DNA of 64,000 nucleotides from Candidatus Peregrinibacteria bacterium. Its GTDB lineage: Bacteria; Patescibacteriota; Gracilibacteria; CAIRYL01; GCA-016699755. The notes below the pieces were generated by a model. The model was not told where the DNA came from. It saw nothing but the letters and a program-made list of their open reading frames with translations, and searched no databases. Of this stretch, positions 50,681 to 59,687 are shown piece after piece; positions within the stretch are counted from its first letter, which is position 1; every line of letters starts with the position of its first letter. The stretch is taken from assembly GCA_016699755.1 (NCBI GenBank), contig CP065009.1:1364001-1428000 (forward strand), read 5' to 3'. The translations under genes were made by a program, and so were the position numbers.

Positions 50681-51658
50681 TTAGGAAAGCCCCCGAAAGA
50701 TATTTCGATATGCTTCTCGAAGCATCTCCTCAAGCTCTTTTGTGCCGAGTGCCGCGTCTTTTAGGGAAATCCGATGATGAAAAAATGGAACAATAAGATC
50801 TTTTCCATCTTCGGGAATGACAAAATCACGTCCAGAAAGAAATGCATGTGCCCGAAGAGCAGAGGTAAACACTCCGAGAGATCGGGGACTCATTCCGTAG
50901 CGAAAAAGTTCTGGATTTCGTGACCATTCTGCCATGCGCAAAAGTCGTTCCAAAATGTCATCTGACACAGTCACTCTTTTGACCTGTTCCTGAATGAAGA
51001 AAATTTCTTCCTCACTCAGGATAGGGTCAAGTGACATAACACGGTTTTCGAGATTGAGATATTCCTGATTTTGGAGAATGTTTTTTTGGAGTTCTCTATC
51101 GGGAAATCCCATTGCTATTGAACATGAAAATCGATCGGATTGCGCTTCAGGAAGAGGATATGTTCCGGCATATTCCACCGGATTTTCTGTGGCAATAACG
51201 AGATGAATTTTTGGGAGCGGATAGGTTTTTCCTGCTATTGAGACTTGTCGTTCTTCCATAGCCTCCAAAAAAGCACTCTGTGATTTTGGGTGCATACGAT
51301 TGATTTCATCAATGAGAACGATTTCTTGAAAAATAGGCCCTTTTTTAATAGAGAATTCCTTGGTGATATGATCGAGGATTTCACCTCCCAGAATATCTTG
51401 GGGGAGAGTGTCGCTTGTTCCTTGCAGTCGTGAGAAACTTCGTCCCAAAAGGCGAGCAAATGCCTTAGCGAGGGTGGTTTTTCCTACACCCGGAAGATCG
51501 TTAATAAGAATATGCCCTTCAATAAGCAAGGGGATAAAAAGGAGGCGCACGACATACTCTTTGTTAAAAGCGAAGGGAGAAAGGAGAGACTGAAATTTCT
51601 GTGTTTTTTTTCGGAGTACCTCTTTCTGCTCTTCTGATCTAGGAGCTGGTGTGTTCAT
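50681..51658 (-). CDS. moxR: MoxR-family AAA+ ATPase
   Basis: The 325-residue AAA+ ATPase shows Walker A in INDLPGVGKTTLAKAFARLL, the MoxR hallmark RLQGTSDTLPQDILGGEIL, Walker B in IVLIDEINRMHPKSQSAFLEAMEERQ, sensor 1 in LVIATENPVEYAGTYPLPEAQSDRF and sensor 2 in YGMSPRSLGVF. MoxR proteins act as chaperones that activate partner proteins, often with DUF58/VWA and TgpA neighbours, as seen here with the downstream fusion. It is the first gene of that operon. Start ATG at 51658, no Shine-Dalgarno sequence. Confidence 0.94.
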   Translation of the reverse strand: MNTPAPRSEEQKEVLRKKTQKFQSLLSPFAFNKEYVVRLLFIPLLIEGHILINDLPGVGKTTLAKAFARLLGRSFSRLQGTSDTLPQDILGGEILDHITKEFSIKKGPIFQEIVLIDEINRMHPKSQSAFLEAMEERQVSIAGKTYPLPKIHLVIATENPVEYAGTYPLPEAQSDRFSCSIAMGFPDRELQKNILQNQEYLNLENRVMSLDPILSEEEIFFIQEQVKRVTVSDDILERLLRMAEWSRNPELFRYGMSPRSLGVFTSALRAHAFLSGRDFVIPEDGKDLIVPFFHHRISLKDAALGTKELEEMLREAYRNIFRGLS

Positions 51659-51711
51659 AGTTTTTTTTGTTTCTCACTATTCTACCGGAGAAAGTACTCT
51701 TTCACAAGTAG

Positions 51712-51740
51712 TTGCCTTTTTGTGAAAGATATGATATTCT
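51712..51740 (+). promoter_or_regulatory. Candidate promoter of the VirB2-like gene
   Basis: TTGCCT at 51712-51717, a 17-bp spacer and TATTCT at 51735-51740. The start codon at 51756 lies about 9 nt after the expected transcript start. Confidence 0.45.
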
Positions 51741-51755
51741 GAAAACATAATAAAT

Positions 51756-52142
51756 ATGGGACTCATGAAAGCCCGATTACTCACTCTCCTTCTCCTCTTC
51801 TCGTTCTTCTTTCTTCCCGTTTCCGCTGTACAAGCAGATCGGGGTGATCCTTTTGGAACGAATGTAGGAGGAAATATCGATGCTGCCGTAAATGCTACGC
51901 TTCCCGATGCAGTAATTCGCGCTATTAATTATACTCTTCTCTTTTTTGGACTTCTTATTCTTGCTACTTTTATCTATGCCGGTGTTCTCATGGTAACGGC
52001 ACAAGGGGAAGAGGAACAGGTAAATAAAAGTAAACGAATTATGATTTATGCGGTTATTGGTTCTCTAGTTATTATGTTTTCTTACGCGATTGTTCGAGTG
52101 ATTACCGGAGCGCATGGTGTTATTGATGGAGGAGGTGCTTAA
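51756..52142 (+). CDS. TrbC/VirB2-like small membrane protein
   Basis: The 128-residue protein has an N-terminal signal peptide (LLTLLLLFSFFFLPVSAVQA) and two membrane helices (INYTLLFFGLLILATFIYAGVLMV and IMIYAVIGSLVIMFSYAIV, shown in part) joined by a short charged loop QGEEEQVNKSKR. This layout is that of TrbC/VirB2 pilins of type IV secretion systems. It may provide the pilin or channel subunit for the VirB4- and VirD4-like ATPases at 35902-40630, though it is 11 kb away. Families with similar two-helix proteins of unknown role exist in CPR genomes, so the pilin assignment is tentative. Confidence 0.7.
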   Translation: MGLMKARLLTLLLLFSFFFLPVSAVQADRGDPFGTNVGGNIDAAVNATLPDAVIRAINYTLLFFGLLILATFIYAGVLMVTAQGEEEQVNKSKRIMIYAVIGSLVIMFSYAIVRVITGAHGVIDGGGA

Positions 52143-52211
52143 TTTTGATGCTTTTCGAATAGATCTTTTTCTGTCACAATAGGAACAGGTTCTTCTGAGG
52201 GAGTTTTACAA

Positions 52212-53150
52212 ATGAATAAAGCACGAATATTTGCCGCGCAATCGAATCCAAGTCTTTCAAAAGAAGTGAGTGAGATGCTGAAGATGCCACTTGGAAAACA
52301 TACAGTAAAATCTTTTTCGTGTGGAGAGCTTTATGTGAACTACGATGAGACGATTCGGGGATGCAAAGTATTTATTATCGCCACTATTCGTCCGCACCGA
52401 ATTCATGATGATTTTTTTGAAATTTTTTTGATGTGTGATGCGGCGAGGCAAAGTTTTGCCAAGTCAGTTCATGTGATCATTCCGCATTTTGGCTATTCCC
52501 GACAAGACAAAATTCATTCTGCTCGTGAATCTATTTCAATGCGTCTTTGCGCCGATCTCCTTATTAAAAGTGGTGCGGAGCATATTGTTACTCTCCATCT
52601 TCATGCTGATCAGAGTATGGGCTTTTTTTCCGTTCCTGTAGATAACCTAAATCCGCGTCGAATGTTTGTAGAATATTTTCGGGAAAAAAATCTGAAAGAT
52701 GCCATTGTTGTTTCGCCAGATGCTGGAGGTGCCAAGAGTGCTAAAAAATTTGCAGACTTTTTGGGGGTGGAACTTGCCATTCTCCATAAGTCACGTCCAA
52801 AGCATAATGAATCGGTTGTAACCCACCTCATTGGTGATGTTCAGGGGAAAACCTGTATTCTCTATGATGATATGATCGACACTGCGGGATCGGTTTGCAA
52901 CGCCAAAACAGCCCTCCTTCAGAATGACGCAAATCCCGATGTCTATCTTTGTGCAACGCATCCCATATTTTCTGGTCCGGCGGTTGATCGTCTCAATGCC
53001 GCAAGTTTTCGAGAAATTGTCGTCACAAACTCTATTCCGGTACCACAGGAGAAAATTACTGGACTGCGACAACTCTCCATTGCTCCTCTTATTGCAGGAG
53101 TCATTGCAAATACTATTGAAGAGAAATCGGTGAGTGAACTTTATTTCTAG
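52212..53150 (+). CDS. prs: Ribose-phosphate pyrophosphokinase (PRPP synthase)
   Basis: The 312-residue enzyme makes PRPP from ribose-5-phosphate and ATP. It shows the GELYVNYDETIRG region, VIIPHFGYSRQDK (ATP site), THE-like segment VTLHLHADQSMGFF, VVSPDAGGAKSAKKFAD, and the PRPP loop ILYDDMIDTAGSV. PRPP feeds TrpD, encoded in this window, besides nucleotide and NAD synthesis. A GAGGG sequence lies about 11 nt upstream of the ATG, one of the few Shine-Dalgarno-like sites here. Its 3' end overlaps that of murC by 4 bp. Confidence 0.95.
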   Translation: MNKARIFAAQSNPSLSKEVSEMLKMPLGKHTVKSFSCGELYVNYDETIRGCKVFIIATIRPHRIHDDFFEIFLMCDAARQSFAKSVHVIIPHFGYSRQDKIHSARESISMRLCADLLIKSGAEHIVTLHLHADQSMGFFSVPVDNLNPRRMFVEYFREKNLKDAIVVSPDAGGAKSAKKFADFLGVELAILHKSRPKHNESVVTHLIGDVQGKTCILYDDMIDTAGSVCNAKTALLQNDANPDVYLCATHPIFSGPAVDRLNAASFREIVVTNSIPVPQEKITGLRQLSIAPLIAGVIANTIEEKSVSELYF

Positions 53151-54463
53151 CTGGAAAAATCGCTTATAAGCTGATCGGCAATCTTGTACACCGGACCTGC
53201 CCCCATCGTGATAATAACATCTTCAGGGTGAGATTCGTGATGAAGAAGGGAAACAGTATGAGAGAAGTCTTTTGAATACCGAACCGATACTCCTTGTTGT
53301 CGAATTTTCTTCACAAGCATTTCGGCATTTACCGAGGCAACATCTTCTTCTGTATCGCGAACACGGTAAATATCGGGAATGAGCACCTGATCTGCTTCTG
53401 AAAAGCTTTGTGAAAATTCATTCAAAAAATCTCGTGTACGCGAGTATTGATGAGGCTCAAAAATAGCCCAAATTTTTTGGGTGGGGTACCGTTCTCGCAA
53501 TGCACGAAGAGTTGCTCGAATTTCGGTAGGATGATGCGCATAGTCATCATAGACCACTCCTAATGTGCTGATTCCCTTTTTTTGGAAACGACGCCATGTT
53601 CCTCGAAACTGAGAAAGCGCACTCCGAATAGCATCGGGACGTATTCCCAACGTATCAGTAAGTGCCAATACAGCGGCGGCATTAGCGCGATTGTGTTCCC
53701 CTGGAACAGAGAGCAGAGGAACCTTTGAAAGAAATGTGGCGGTATTAACTCGTGTTCCCGAAAAATCTTGAAAGAGAGAAGAGATTGTTGAATCAGAAAA
53801 ATTGGCAATAAGTGTGCCATTTTTTGGAAGTCGATTGGAGAAATCACGAAAAGCTGCATAATATCGCTCGGGACTGCCAAAAAAATCGAGATGATCTGGT
53901 TCTATGTTCGTCACCACAATGACAGAGGGGGAAATGTGCAGAAAAGATTCATGATATTCACAAGACTCCACAAGGAAAAATCGTTCTTCCGAAGGAAAGC
54001 ACAGGGGATCTGCTGTGGGAATACGAATATTTCGCTCTTCCCATTCAAAAACTTTTGTGCCCAAAATAACGAGCGGATCAGTGCCGGCGGCTTCAAATGC
54101 AAGACCTGCCATCGCAGTTGTTGTTGATTTTCCGTGAGTTCCACAAATAGAAATTGTACGCTTGCTTGAGGAAATGTCTCCAAGAGCGGCAAAATATGAT
54201 TTCTGAAGAACTCCTCTTTCTCGTGCTACTTCTCGTTCAGGATTCTCTTCTGGAATAGCTTCAGAATAGACGAGTTGATAGATGTCAGAAGGGACATTCT
54301 CTTTTTTGTGTTGTCGAAAAAGAGTGACTCCTTCTTTTTCCAAATCTCGAAGAATATCAGAATCGCCTGCATCAGAGCCACTCACTAAAACTCCACGAGA
54401 GAGAAAATAGCGTGCAAGTGCGCTCATACCAATGCCACCAATACCAACGAAATGTGCCTTCAT
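53147..54463 (-). CDS. murC: UDP-N-acetylmuramate--L-alanine ligase
   Basis: The 438-residue Mur ligase adds L-Ala to UDP-MurNAc. It shows the N-terminal MKAHFVGIGGIGMSALARYF motif of MurC, the ATP loop ICGTHGKSTTTAMAG, VVTNIEPDHLDFFG, PGEHNRANAAAVLAL and the C-terminal YDDYAHHPTEI signature, then AIFEPHQYSRTRDF. Cytoplasmic peptidoglycan precursor synthesis fits the several wall enzymes encoded here. The start overlaps the sigma-factor gene end by 4 bp (ATGA), so murC is translated with it, an uncommon link. Confidence 0.96.
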   Translation of the reverse strand: MKAHFVGIGGIGMSALARYFLSRGVLVSGSDAGDSDILRDLEKEGVTLFRQHKKENVPSDIYQLVYSEAIPEENPEREVARERGVLQKSYFAALGDISSSKRTISICGTHGKSTTTAMAGLAFEAAGTDPLVILGTKVFEWEERNIRIPTADPLCFPSEERFFLVESCEYHESFLHISPSVIVVTNIEPDHLDFFGSPERYYAAFRDFSNRLPKNGTLIANFSDSTISSLFQDFSGTRVNTATFLSKVPLLSVPGEHNRANAAAVLALTDTLGIRPDAIRSALSQFRGTWRRFQKKGISTLGVVYDDYAHHPTEIRATLRALRERYPTQKIWAIFEPHQYSRTRDFLNEFSQSFSEADQVLIPDIYRVRDTEEDVASVNAEMLVKKIRQQGVSVRYSKDFSHTVSLLHHESHPEDVIITMGAGPVYKIADQLISDFSS

Positions 54464-55005
54464 GAAGCAGAGAGATATTCCCGAAGCTTTTTAAGTCCTC
54501 GAGACTGGAGAATGCGAACAGCTGTTTCACTTTTTCCTAAAATAGCCCCTATTTCTTCATTACTTCTTTCTGAAAAATATTTAAGCGCAATCGCTTGTGA
54601 TTGCATATCGGGAAGCTGGCGGAGACCAAAAAGAAGTCTCCTTTTTTCAATGTTGAGAGAGGTTTCTCGATCCGCGTGAGAATGCGAAGATTCATCAGAG
54701 AAATCTTCCGGGATTTCTTCAGAAGGAATGTTTTTGCGGTAATAATCAATAAGAGCATTTTTTGCGATGCGAAAAAGCCACGCAGAAAACGGCATTCCCT
54801 CTCGTTTTTGATAGGAATTTAGATTACGGAGTGTTTTGAGGAAGACATCTGCTGTAATGTCTTCGGCTGTTTCACGAGAAGAAACACGAAAAACAATATA
54901 CCGATAGATCGGATCTAAAAAATGATCGTAGAGTTTTCCAAACGCTTCACGATCTCCATCTCGTGCTTTGATTACCCAATGATCAATATCTAGCCCTTCA
55001 ATCAC
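54460..55005 (-). CDS. ECF-type RNA polymerase sigma factor
   Basis: The 181-residue factor (start GTG at 55005, VIEGLDIDHWVIKARDGD) has sigma region 2 (EAFGKLYDHFLDPIYRYI, then DITADVFLKTLRNLNSY and FSAWLFRIAKNALIDYYR) and region 4 (RQLPDMQSQAIALKYFSERS, then NEEIGAILGKSETAVRILQS). The linker is short and acidic, without region 3, which is typical of ECF factors. No anti-sigma gene is adjacent; the next gene is murC with a 4-bp overlap. This suggests that wall-precursor synthesis is tied to its regulon. A perfect AAGGAGG lies 16 nt before the GTG, rather far for a Shine-Dalgarno. The ATG at 55071 would fall in the palindrome described separately. Confidence 0.88.
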   Translation of the reverse strand: MIEGLDIDHWVIKARDGDREAFGKLYDHFLDPIYRYIVFRVSSRETAEDITADVFLKTLRNLNSYQKREGMPFSAWLFRIAKNALIDYYRKNIPSEEIPEDFSDESSHSHADRETSLNIEKRRLLFGLRQLPDMQSQAIALKYFSERSNEEIGAILGKSETAVRILQSRGLKKLREYLSAS

Positions 55006-55051
55006 GAGGAAAAAAAACCAACCTCCTTTTTCCCAAAAAAGTGAAACATGA

Positions 55052-55069
55052 GCAAGGATAATACCTTGC
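55052..55069. promoter_or_regulatory. Perfect palindrome around the -10 region of the sigma-factor gene
   Basis: GCAAGG-ATAATA-CCTTGC; on the minus strand the centre reads TATTAT, a possible -10. An operator for a repressor or for self-control would be placed this way. Confidence 0.4.
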
Positions 55070-55218
55070 AAAATCTTATATATTGTTTTTAAAAAAGGAA
55101 ATTCATATTTTGTTTTGTTGTTTCATTTTTAAAATCATCCTTTTTTTGACAGATGTGTTACTTTTGAAAATTGAGAACAGCCAAACACTAAAAAATAAAA
55201 TATCTCATCTGTTTCATC

Positions 55219-55244
55219 AAAAAAAACTCTTCTTGAGAGTCTTT
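55219..55244 (-). terminator. Rho-independent terminator after efp
   Basis: On the minus strand a stem GACTCT-CAAG-AAGAGT (ACTCT/AGAGT core) is followed by a T-run. It separates efp from the sigma-factor/murC unit. Confidence 0.65.
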
Positions 55245-55277
55245 TGTGGAATGTTCTCTTAAAAAAATGAAACAGTG

Positions 55278-55838
55278 TTATTGTACTCGTTTTTGAAAAA
55301 CTCTCGTTTCGGTATTCATTTGTACTATATCGCCTTCTTCTACAAAAAGGGGAACCTGAATAATCATTCCGTTTTCGAGTGTTGCTGGCTTTGTTCCTCC
55401 TTGCGCTGTATCTCCTTTTACTCCAGGAGGAGTCTCTTGAATGAGAAAAGACATGCTTGGGGGAAATTGAATACGAATGGGGGTTTCTCTGAAATGTTGA
55501 ATATCAACATCTTCTCCCTCCTTTAAAAATACAGAATCTTCTCCGAGTATTTCTTGGGAAAGGGTGAATTGTTCATAGCTTTCGTTGTTCATGAATTCAT
55601 ATCCGTCTCCATTTTTATAGAGATATTGGGCGCGGAAATAGCCAACATCTGCTGGTTGCAATTTTTCATTTCCCTGAAAAGTGCGAGGGATAGTATTACC
55701 CGTCTTTAAATTCTTGAGTGTTGTTTTCAGCACTCCCGTTCCGCGCGCTTGTTTGCTGTGTTGGCAATACGTTACGAGAAAAGGCTCATCATCGAGAACA
55801 ATAGTGTGCCCAACACGAAGCTCACCCAATGAATACAT
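55278..55838 (-). CDS. efp: Translation elongation factor P with Arg at the tip
   Basis: The 186-residue factor has three beta domains: MYSLGELRVGHTIVLDDEPF, then TTLKNLKTGNTIPRTF, then domain 2 with YLYKNGDGYEFMNNESYEQF and domain 3 ending EEGDIVQMNTETRVF. EF-P relieves stalls at proline runs. The loop that enters the ribosome normally has a modified Lys (PGKGGA or similar). Here it reads HSKQARGTGV, with Arg32 at the tip position, as in EarP-type EF-P where the Arg is rhamnosylated. No earP is in the window. It lies 104 bp after the large envelope gene. Confidence 0.95.
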   Translation of the reverse strand: MYSLGELRVGHTIVLDDEPFLVTYCQHSKQARGTGVLKTTLKNLKTGNTIPRTFQGNEKLQPADVGYFRAQYLYKNGDGYEFMNNESYEQFTLSQEILGEDSVFLKEGEDVDIQHFRETPIRIQFPPSMSFLIQETPPGVKGDTAQGGTKPATLENGMIIQVPLFVEEGDIVQMNTETRVFQKRVQ

Positions 55839-55942
55839 AAAATATTTAAAAATCGAGTGTTATTCTGCCAGAGAGAAGAGAGGACGCAAAGATTTTTTTT
55901 CTCGAACGTGTGCTCCTGCTTCCAAAAACCAATAACAACTCT

Positions 55943-58900
55943 CTATTCACCACCATTTTTTTCTTTTTGAGAAGGTTCTTTGCGCCAAAAGGCAGGAGAC
56001 AGAAAGAAGCCGATGAGGATAGCAACAATAGTCCCTCCGATACCAATCAAAATAATACGAATAGGAGGGCTTAAGTTTTCGAAAAGGAGATCCCCATATC
56101 GTGCTGGAGAAAACATAGGAATGATTGTTTTCGAAATGATGCCGAGTTTTTTTGGAGCATCAGGAAGAGAAAAACGCGTATCAGGCTCATGCCATAGTGG
56201 ATTTTTAAATGCGATAGAAAAATTGGCTTCTGTTTCTGAGAAGCGGAAACCAATAGCAATATCAGAATAATTGGAGAGTGTTTTTTTGAACGAATCGAAT
56301 GATGTATTTTCAAGAAAAAAATCGTCAAAAAATGGCTCTGGAATAAGTTGCCCTAGTTTTCGATAACACCCGTCTGCGTCACAAGAAACTTGTTTTTGAT
56401 TTCCACGAAAGAAAAGGGTGTCGCTGTTTACAATAACATCCCAATCAAAAACTGATTGAGGAATATTTTTATAGTATGAGGAAACATTCTTCATACTCCC
56501 ATCATGCTCGGGAAGAATTTTTGCCATTTCTATGGCCTCTTGAAGATACCGAATCTGCCGATGAAGTGCTTCGTGTAAAAACGTTTTCCCTGCAGGAGTG
56601 TCGAATGTTGCTCCAAATGTCTGGAGAGAAAAATCAGAAAAGCTGAGTATGTTTTCTGGCAAAAATGCTCGTGACCGTTGAAGAGGGAAGGAACTGTTCT
56701 TTTGAAGAAGTGTCTCCTGCAGAACATCTTCCTGAAGAGAGAGGAAGAGAGTGTTATTTTGTATACCAAGAAAAAAGGGAGGAAGGAGATTGCTTTTCGG
56801 AACCGCAATATACCATGTATTTTCAAACTCCCTTTTTTCTGCCGAGTTATTTTTTGCGATATTTTGCAGAATATTTTCTCCATCCGAGCTTTTTTTGAGA
56901 GGAATGGCAACAAAGAAGAGATTCGAAAAACGATCCAAGAGGGGCACAGTCGGTGAGGAGGAGAGAATATTTCCCCATAGGTCTTTTGCATGTACGCCAA
57001 AATACACTTCATTTTTTAGAGAGCCGAAAATGCCAACAAGAGAAGGAATAGAAAATCTTTGCGAAAGCCATTCTCGAAATATGCCAGCAGCGGTCTCTCT
57101 CCAAGAAGCATCCCCTTCTTCATTGCGCAAGCTCTGCTCTGGAAATGAGTGTCCTAAAAAGCATTCTCCTGTTTCAAGCGCATTGGGATCCAGTCCTCCA
57201 TCGGATTCCATTTTTTGAGATTCCTCACTGTTGAGGCGAGCAGAAAGGCGATAGCACTGATCCTGAACGCCTGAGTCAGTATTCGGCAAAGAAGTGTATT
57301 CATAAGGATTTCCATCTGGATCATGAGGTGTGCTTCCCATGTATCCTGTTTCCACCAGTGTTTCGAGAGAAGATGGATAATATCCATTTTCCGTTTTGTA
57401 TTTCTGAAGAACCCCATGAAGGACTAAAAGATCATTTTCACGAGTTTCATTGGGAGTATTTCGGAATGCCCCAGAGAAGCCAACACCCATTTCAGCAAGA
57501 AGTGTGGAAAAATCGACCGATATTTCTCCTCGAAAAACACTGTCGGTCATTCCAGAATCCTGAATACCAAACCATGATGTTTCTGAGCCAGAAAGGGCAT
57601 TTTTTACTATATTTCTCGTTTCATTTTCTTGTGAAAAGAAAACGGTATCAAAGGCAATATGATCGGAAATAACTATTCCAACTCCAAGAGACTCCAAATG
57701 ATTTGCAAAAAGAGATTGAAATGTCTTTCGAAAATGTTCGTATTCTGAAATTTCAGCGCGAGTTGCAGTTTTGAGAGATACGCGTCCGAGCGGGGTGGGG
57801 TGAAAAAGGCTTCCCCATGTTTCATGAGCAATAACACCATCTTCTCCAATAGAAAATGCTTCAGGATTCCATACTGACCCCTCTGCGATGTATTTCCGAT
57901 CTTCCACCTGAGAGAGGGTTACTGGTAATATTCCCTCAAGTTTCCAATATCCCCATACGAGATACTGTAGGGCTTCTTCTGCTGAAAGTACTCGTCGTCT
58001 CCTTTGTGATTTTATGTGATACTCAGGATCGGAAATCTTTTTCAAAAATGCTGTCGAAACAATAACTTCTCCATTTCGTCGATTATCGAGCGTTTTTATA
58101 ATTTTTGAGAAATCCACACTATTTTCCATATTTGGCACAATTCCTCCGTATGCTTTTTTAATACGTTCAAAAAGTGAATCATGTGAAGCAATAACAACAT
58201 AGCGCCCCATGCGACCAAAGGAATTTTCCCCTGTACGAAAAACGCTTGCCCAAACATCTTCAATGCTTGTTTTTGGTTGTATAATAAGGGCGTAATCGCC
58301 TCCCGAAATCCAACTGGTATCTTCAAAAACAAGTGCTACTTCTTGAGAAGAGCGCAAGAGTTCGGGGAGATTTTTTATTCCAAGACGTTTTTCTATTGTT
58401 TCTTGTGTCTCAGTAAGTGATGGAATGGGGAGCACTGTTTTTATCGAGTCTGAAAGCGGAGAAATACTGTTGAAAAGTTGCAGAAGATCACTCCCTGATG
58501 TAAAAGAAACGACAAGATCATCTTCTGGAATATTGCGAAAGAGAGGATACGCCTTGCTTTTTATTATTTCTGAGGTGGTCTTTTTGGGATACGCTCCTTC
58601 GATGTTTTCCAGAGAAACTCGCTCTGGAAGAGTGGTAAGTGAAAGAGAAAATGTTTCGTTCTTCTCTCCAGGCGCAACTTGTGGGCCACACGATTCACCG
58701 GAATTTGCGAGAAAGGAAACCTCACGACAGCAGTTAATGTTTGCTTCTTGGAGAACGGTTCCGATTATTTTTGCTGTTTTTTCTCTTTGATTTTCGTCTT
58801 CCGAAGAGGCGAGAAGTGTTTGTTTTTTTTCAATGAGAAGGCGGAGCTTTTGGGTAGTTTTTTCGTCAGGAGATTTGGTAAGAAGACGAGAGCAATCTTC

Positions 58901-59608
58901 CTTTTTAGTGGGTTCTCCTTCAGAAAAATACGTTTCGCAAATATTTGTGAAGTATGAAAAACAGGAGAAAACATACACTGGAGAGGTTTTTTCGGAGATG
59001 CCTTTTGTTTGTCCAGAATTGTATGAATATGATAGCTCTCCACTGAACTCAGCAATATTCCGATTCTGACGTGCAAAAAATATGTTTGCCCATTCTTCAT
59101 TGGGATACTGTAAAAAGTCTTCTAGTGTTTGAGGATAATGCCCAGTGTGCATTCGGAATCGCTCAATAGATTGACGAATGAGAATAAGAACATCTTCTGA
59201 GAGGGGAGGCATGCTGAGGGACTCATTTCCAGCTTGACCAGAAGCATCTTGTGTCATTTTTTGGAGGTTTTCGATCCATGAGAACGAATCGCCAAAAAAG
59301 TGAAAGAGAGCTCCGGAACGGTCAATTCCAATATTACTGGGGAAGAATGATGAAGGTTTGGCTTCAGATTTCTCTCCAAGACGATATTCAAGCATTCGAA
59401 TTTCGGTTTCGAGAAGCGCGTTTTCTCCAAAAAGACGGCGTTTTTCGCGAAGCGTCTCAATTTTTTGGTGTTCTTGGGACTGTATTTCTTGATCTCTTTC
59501 TTCTGGGGGTATTCCACTTTCTGCCCCCCAAGAAAAGGAAAAGCAAGGGGTTACCAAAAAAAGAAGAATCGTGCCGTAAAAAATTTTCTTTGTCTTTTTG
59601 TTTGGCAT
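55943..59608 (-). CDS. Large envelope protein of unknown function (DUF3352-like parts, pseudopilin-like segments)
   Basis: The 1221-residue protein has an N-terminal signal peptide (KIFYGTILLFLVTPCFSFSW) and a C-terminal membrane helix (IRIILIGIGGTIVAILIGFF) with a short basic tail, so it is anchored with a large outside part. Two segments resemble the C-terminal part of type II/IV pseudopilins: IERFRMHTGHYPQTLEDFLQ near residue 165, and LQKYKTENGYYPSSLETLVE near 730 followed by GSTPHDPDGNPYEY. Between and after them are DUF3352-like stretches (RNIPEDDLVVSFTSGSDLL; FFVAIPLKKSSDGENIL). It stands between mltG and efp. No enzyme motif is evident; the family is not certain. Confidence 0.7.
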   Translation of the reverse strand: MPNKKTKKIFYGTILLFLVTPCFSFSWGAESGIPPEERDQEIQSQEHQKIETLREKRRLFGENALLETEIRMLEYRLGEKSEAKPSSFFPSNIGIDRSGALFHFFGDSFSWIENLQKMTQDASGQAGNESLSMPPLSEDVLILIRQSIERFRMHTGHYPQTLEDFLQYPNEEWANIFFARQNRNIAEFSGELSYSYNSGQTKGISEKTSPVYVFSCFSYFTNICETYFSEGEPTKKEDCSRLLTKSPDEKTTQKLRLLIEKKQTLLASSEDENQREKTAKIIGTVLQEANINCCREVSFLANSGESCGPQVAPGEKNETFSLSLTTLPERVSLENIEGAYPKKTTSEIIKSKAYPLFRNIPEDDLVVSFTSGSDLLQLFNSISPLSDSIKTVLPIPSLTETQETIEKRLGIKNLPELLRSSQEVALVFEDTSWISGGDYALIIQPKTSIEDVWASVFRTGENSFGRMGRYVVIASHDSLFERIKKAYGGIVPNMENSVDFSKIIKTLDNRRNGEVIVSTAFLKKISDPEYHIKSQRRRRVLSAEEALQYLVWGYWKLEGILPVTLSQVEDRKYIAEGSVWNPEAFSIGEDGVIAHETWGSLFHPTPLGRVSLKTATRAEISEYEHFRKTFQSLFANHLESLGVGIVISDHIAFDTVFFSQENETRNIVKNALSGSETSWFGIQDSGMTDSVFRGEISVDFSTLLAEMGVGFSGAFRNTPNETRENDLLVLHGVLQKYKTENGYYPSSLETLVETGYMGSTPHDPDGNPYEYTSLPNTDSGVQDQCYRLSARLNSEESQKMESDGGLDPNALETGECFLGHSFPEQSLRNEEGDASWRETAAGIFREWLSQRFSIPSLVGIFGSLKNEVYFGVHAKDLWGNILSSSPTVPLLDRFSNLFFVAIPLKKSSDGENILQNIAKNNSAEKREFENTWYIAVPKSNLLPPFFLGIQNNTLFLSLQEDVLQETLLQKNSSFPLQRSRAFLPENILSFSDFSLQTFGATFDTPAGKTFLHEALHRQIRYLQEAIEMAKILPEHDGSMKNVSSYYKNIPQSVFDWDVIVNSDTLFFRGNQKQVSCDADGCYRKLGQLIPEPFFDDFFLENTSFDSFKKTLSNYSDIAIGFRFSETEANFSIAFKNPLWHEPDTRFSLPDAPKKLGIISKTIIPMFSPARYGDLLFENLSPPIRIILIGIGGTIVAILIGFFLSPAFWRKEPSQKEKNGGE

Positions 59609-59687
59609 ATCTTCTTATTATAGACATTTTCTCAAAAAAAGAAAATGAATTTCTTTCCTCTTGTTTCATTGGATTTTCTGTTTAGAA

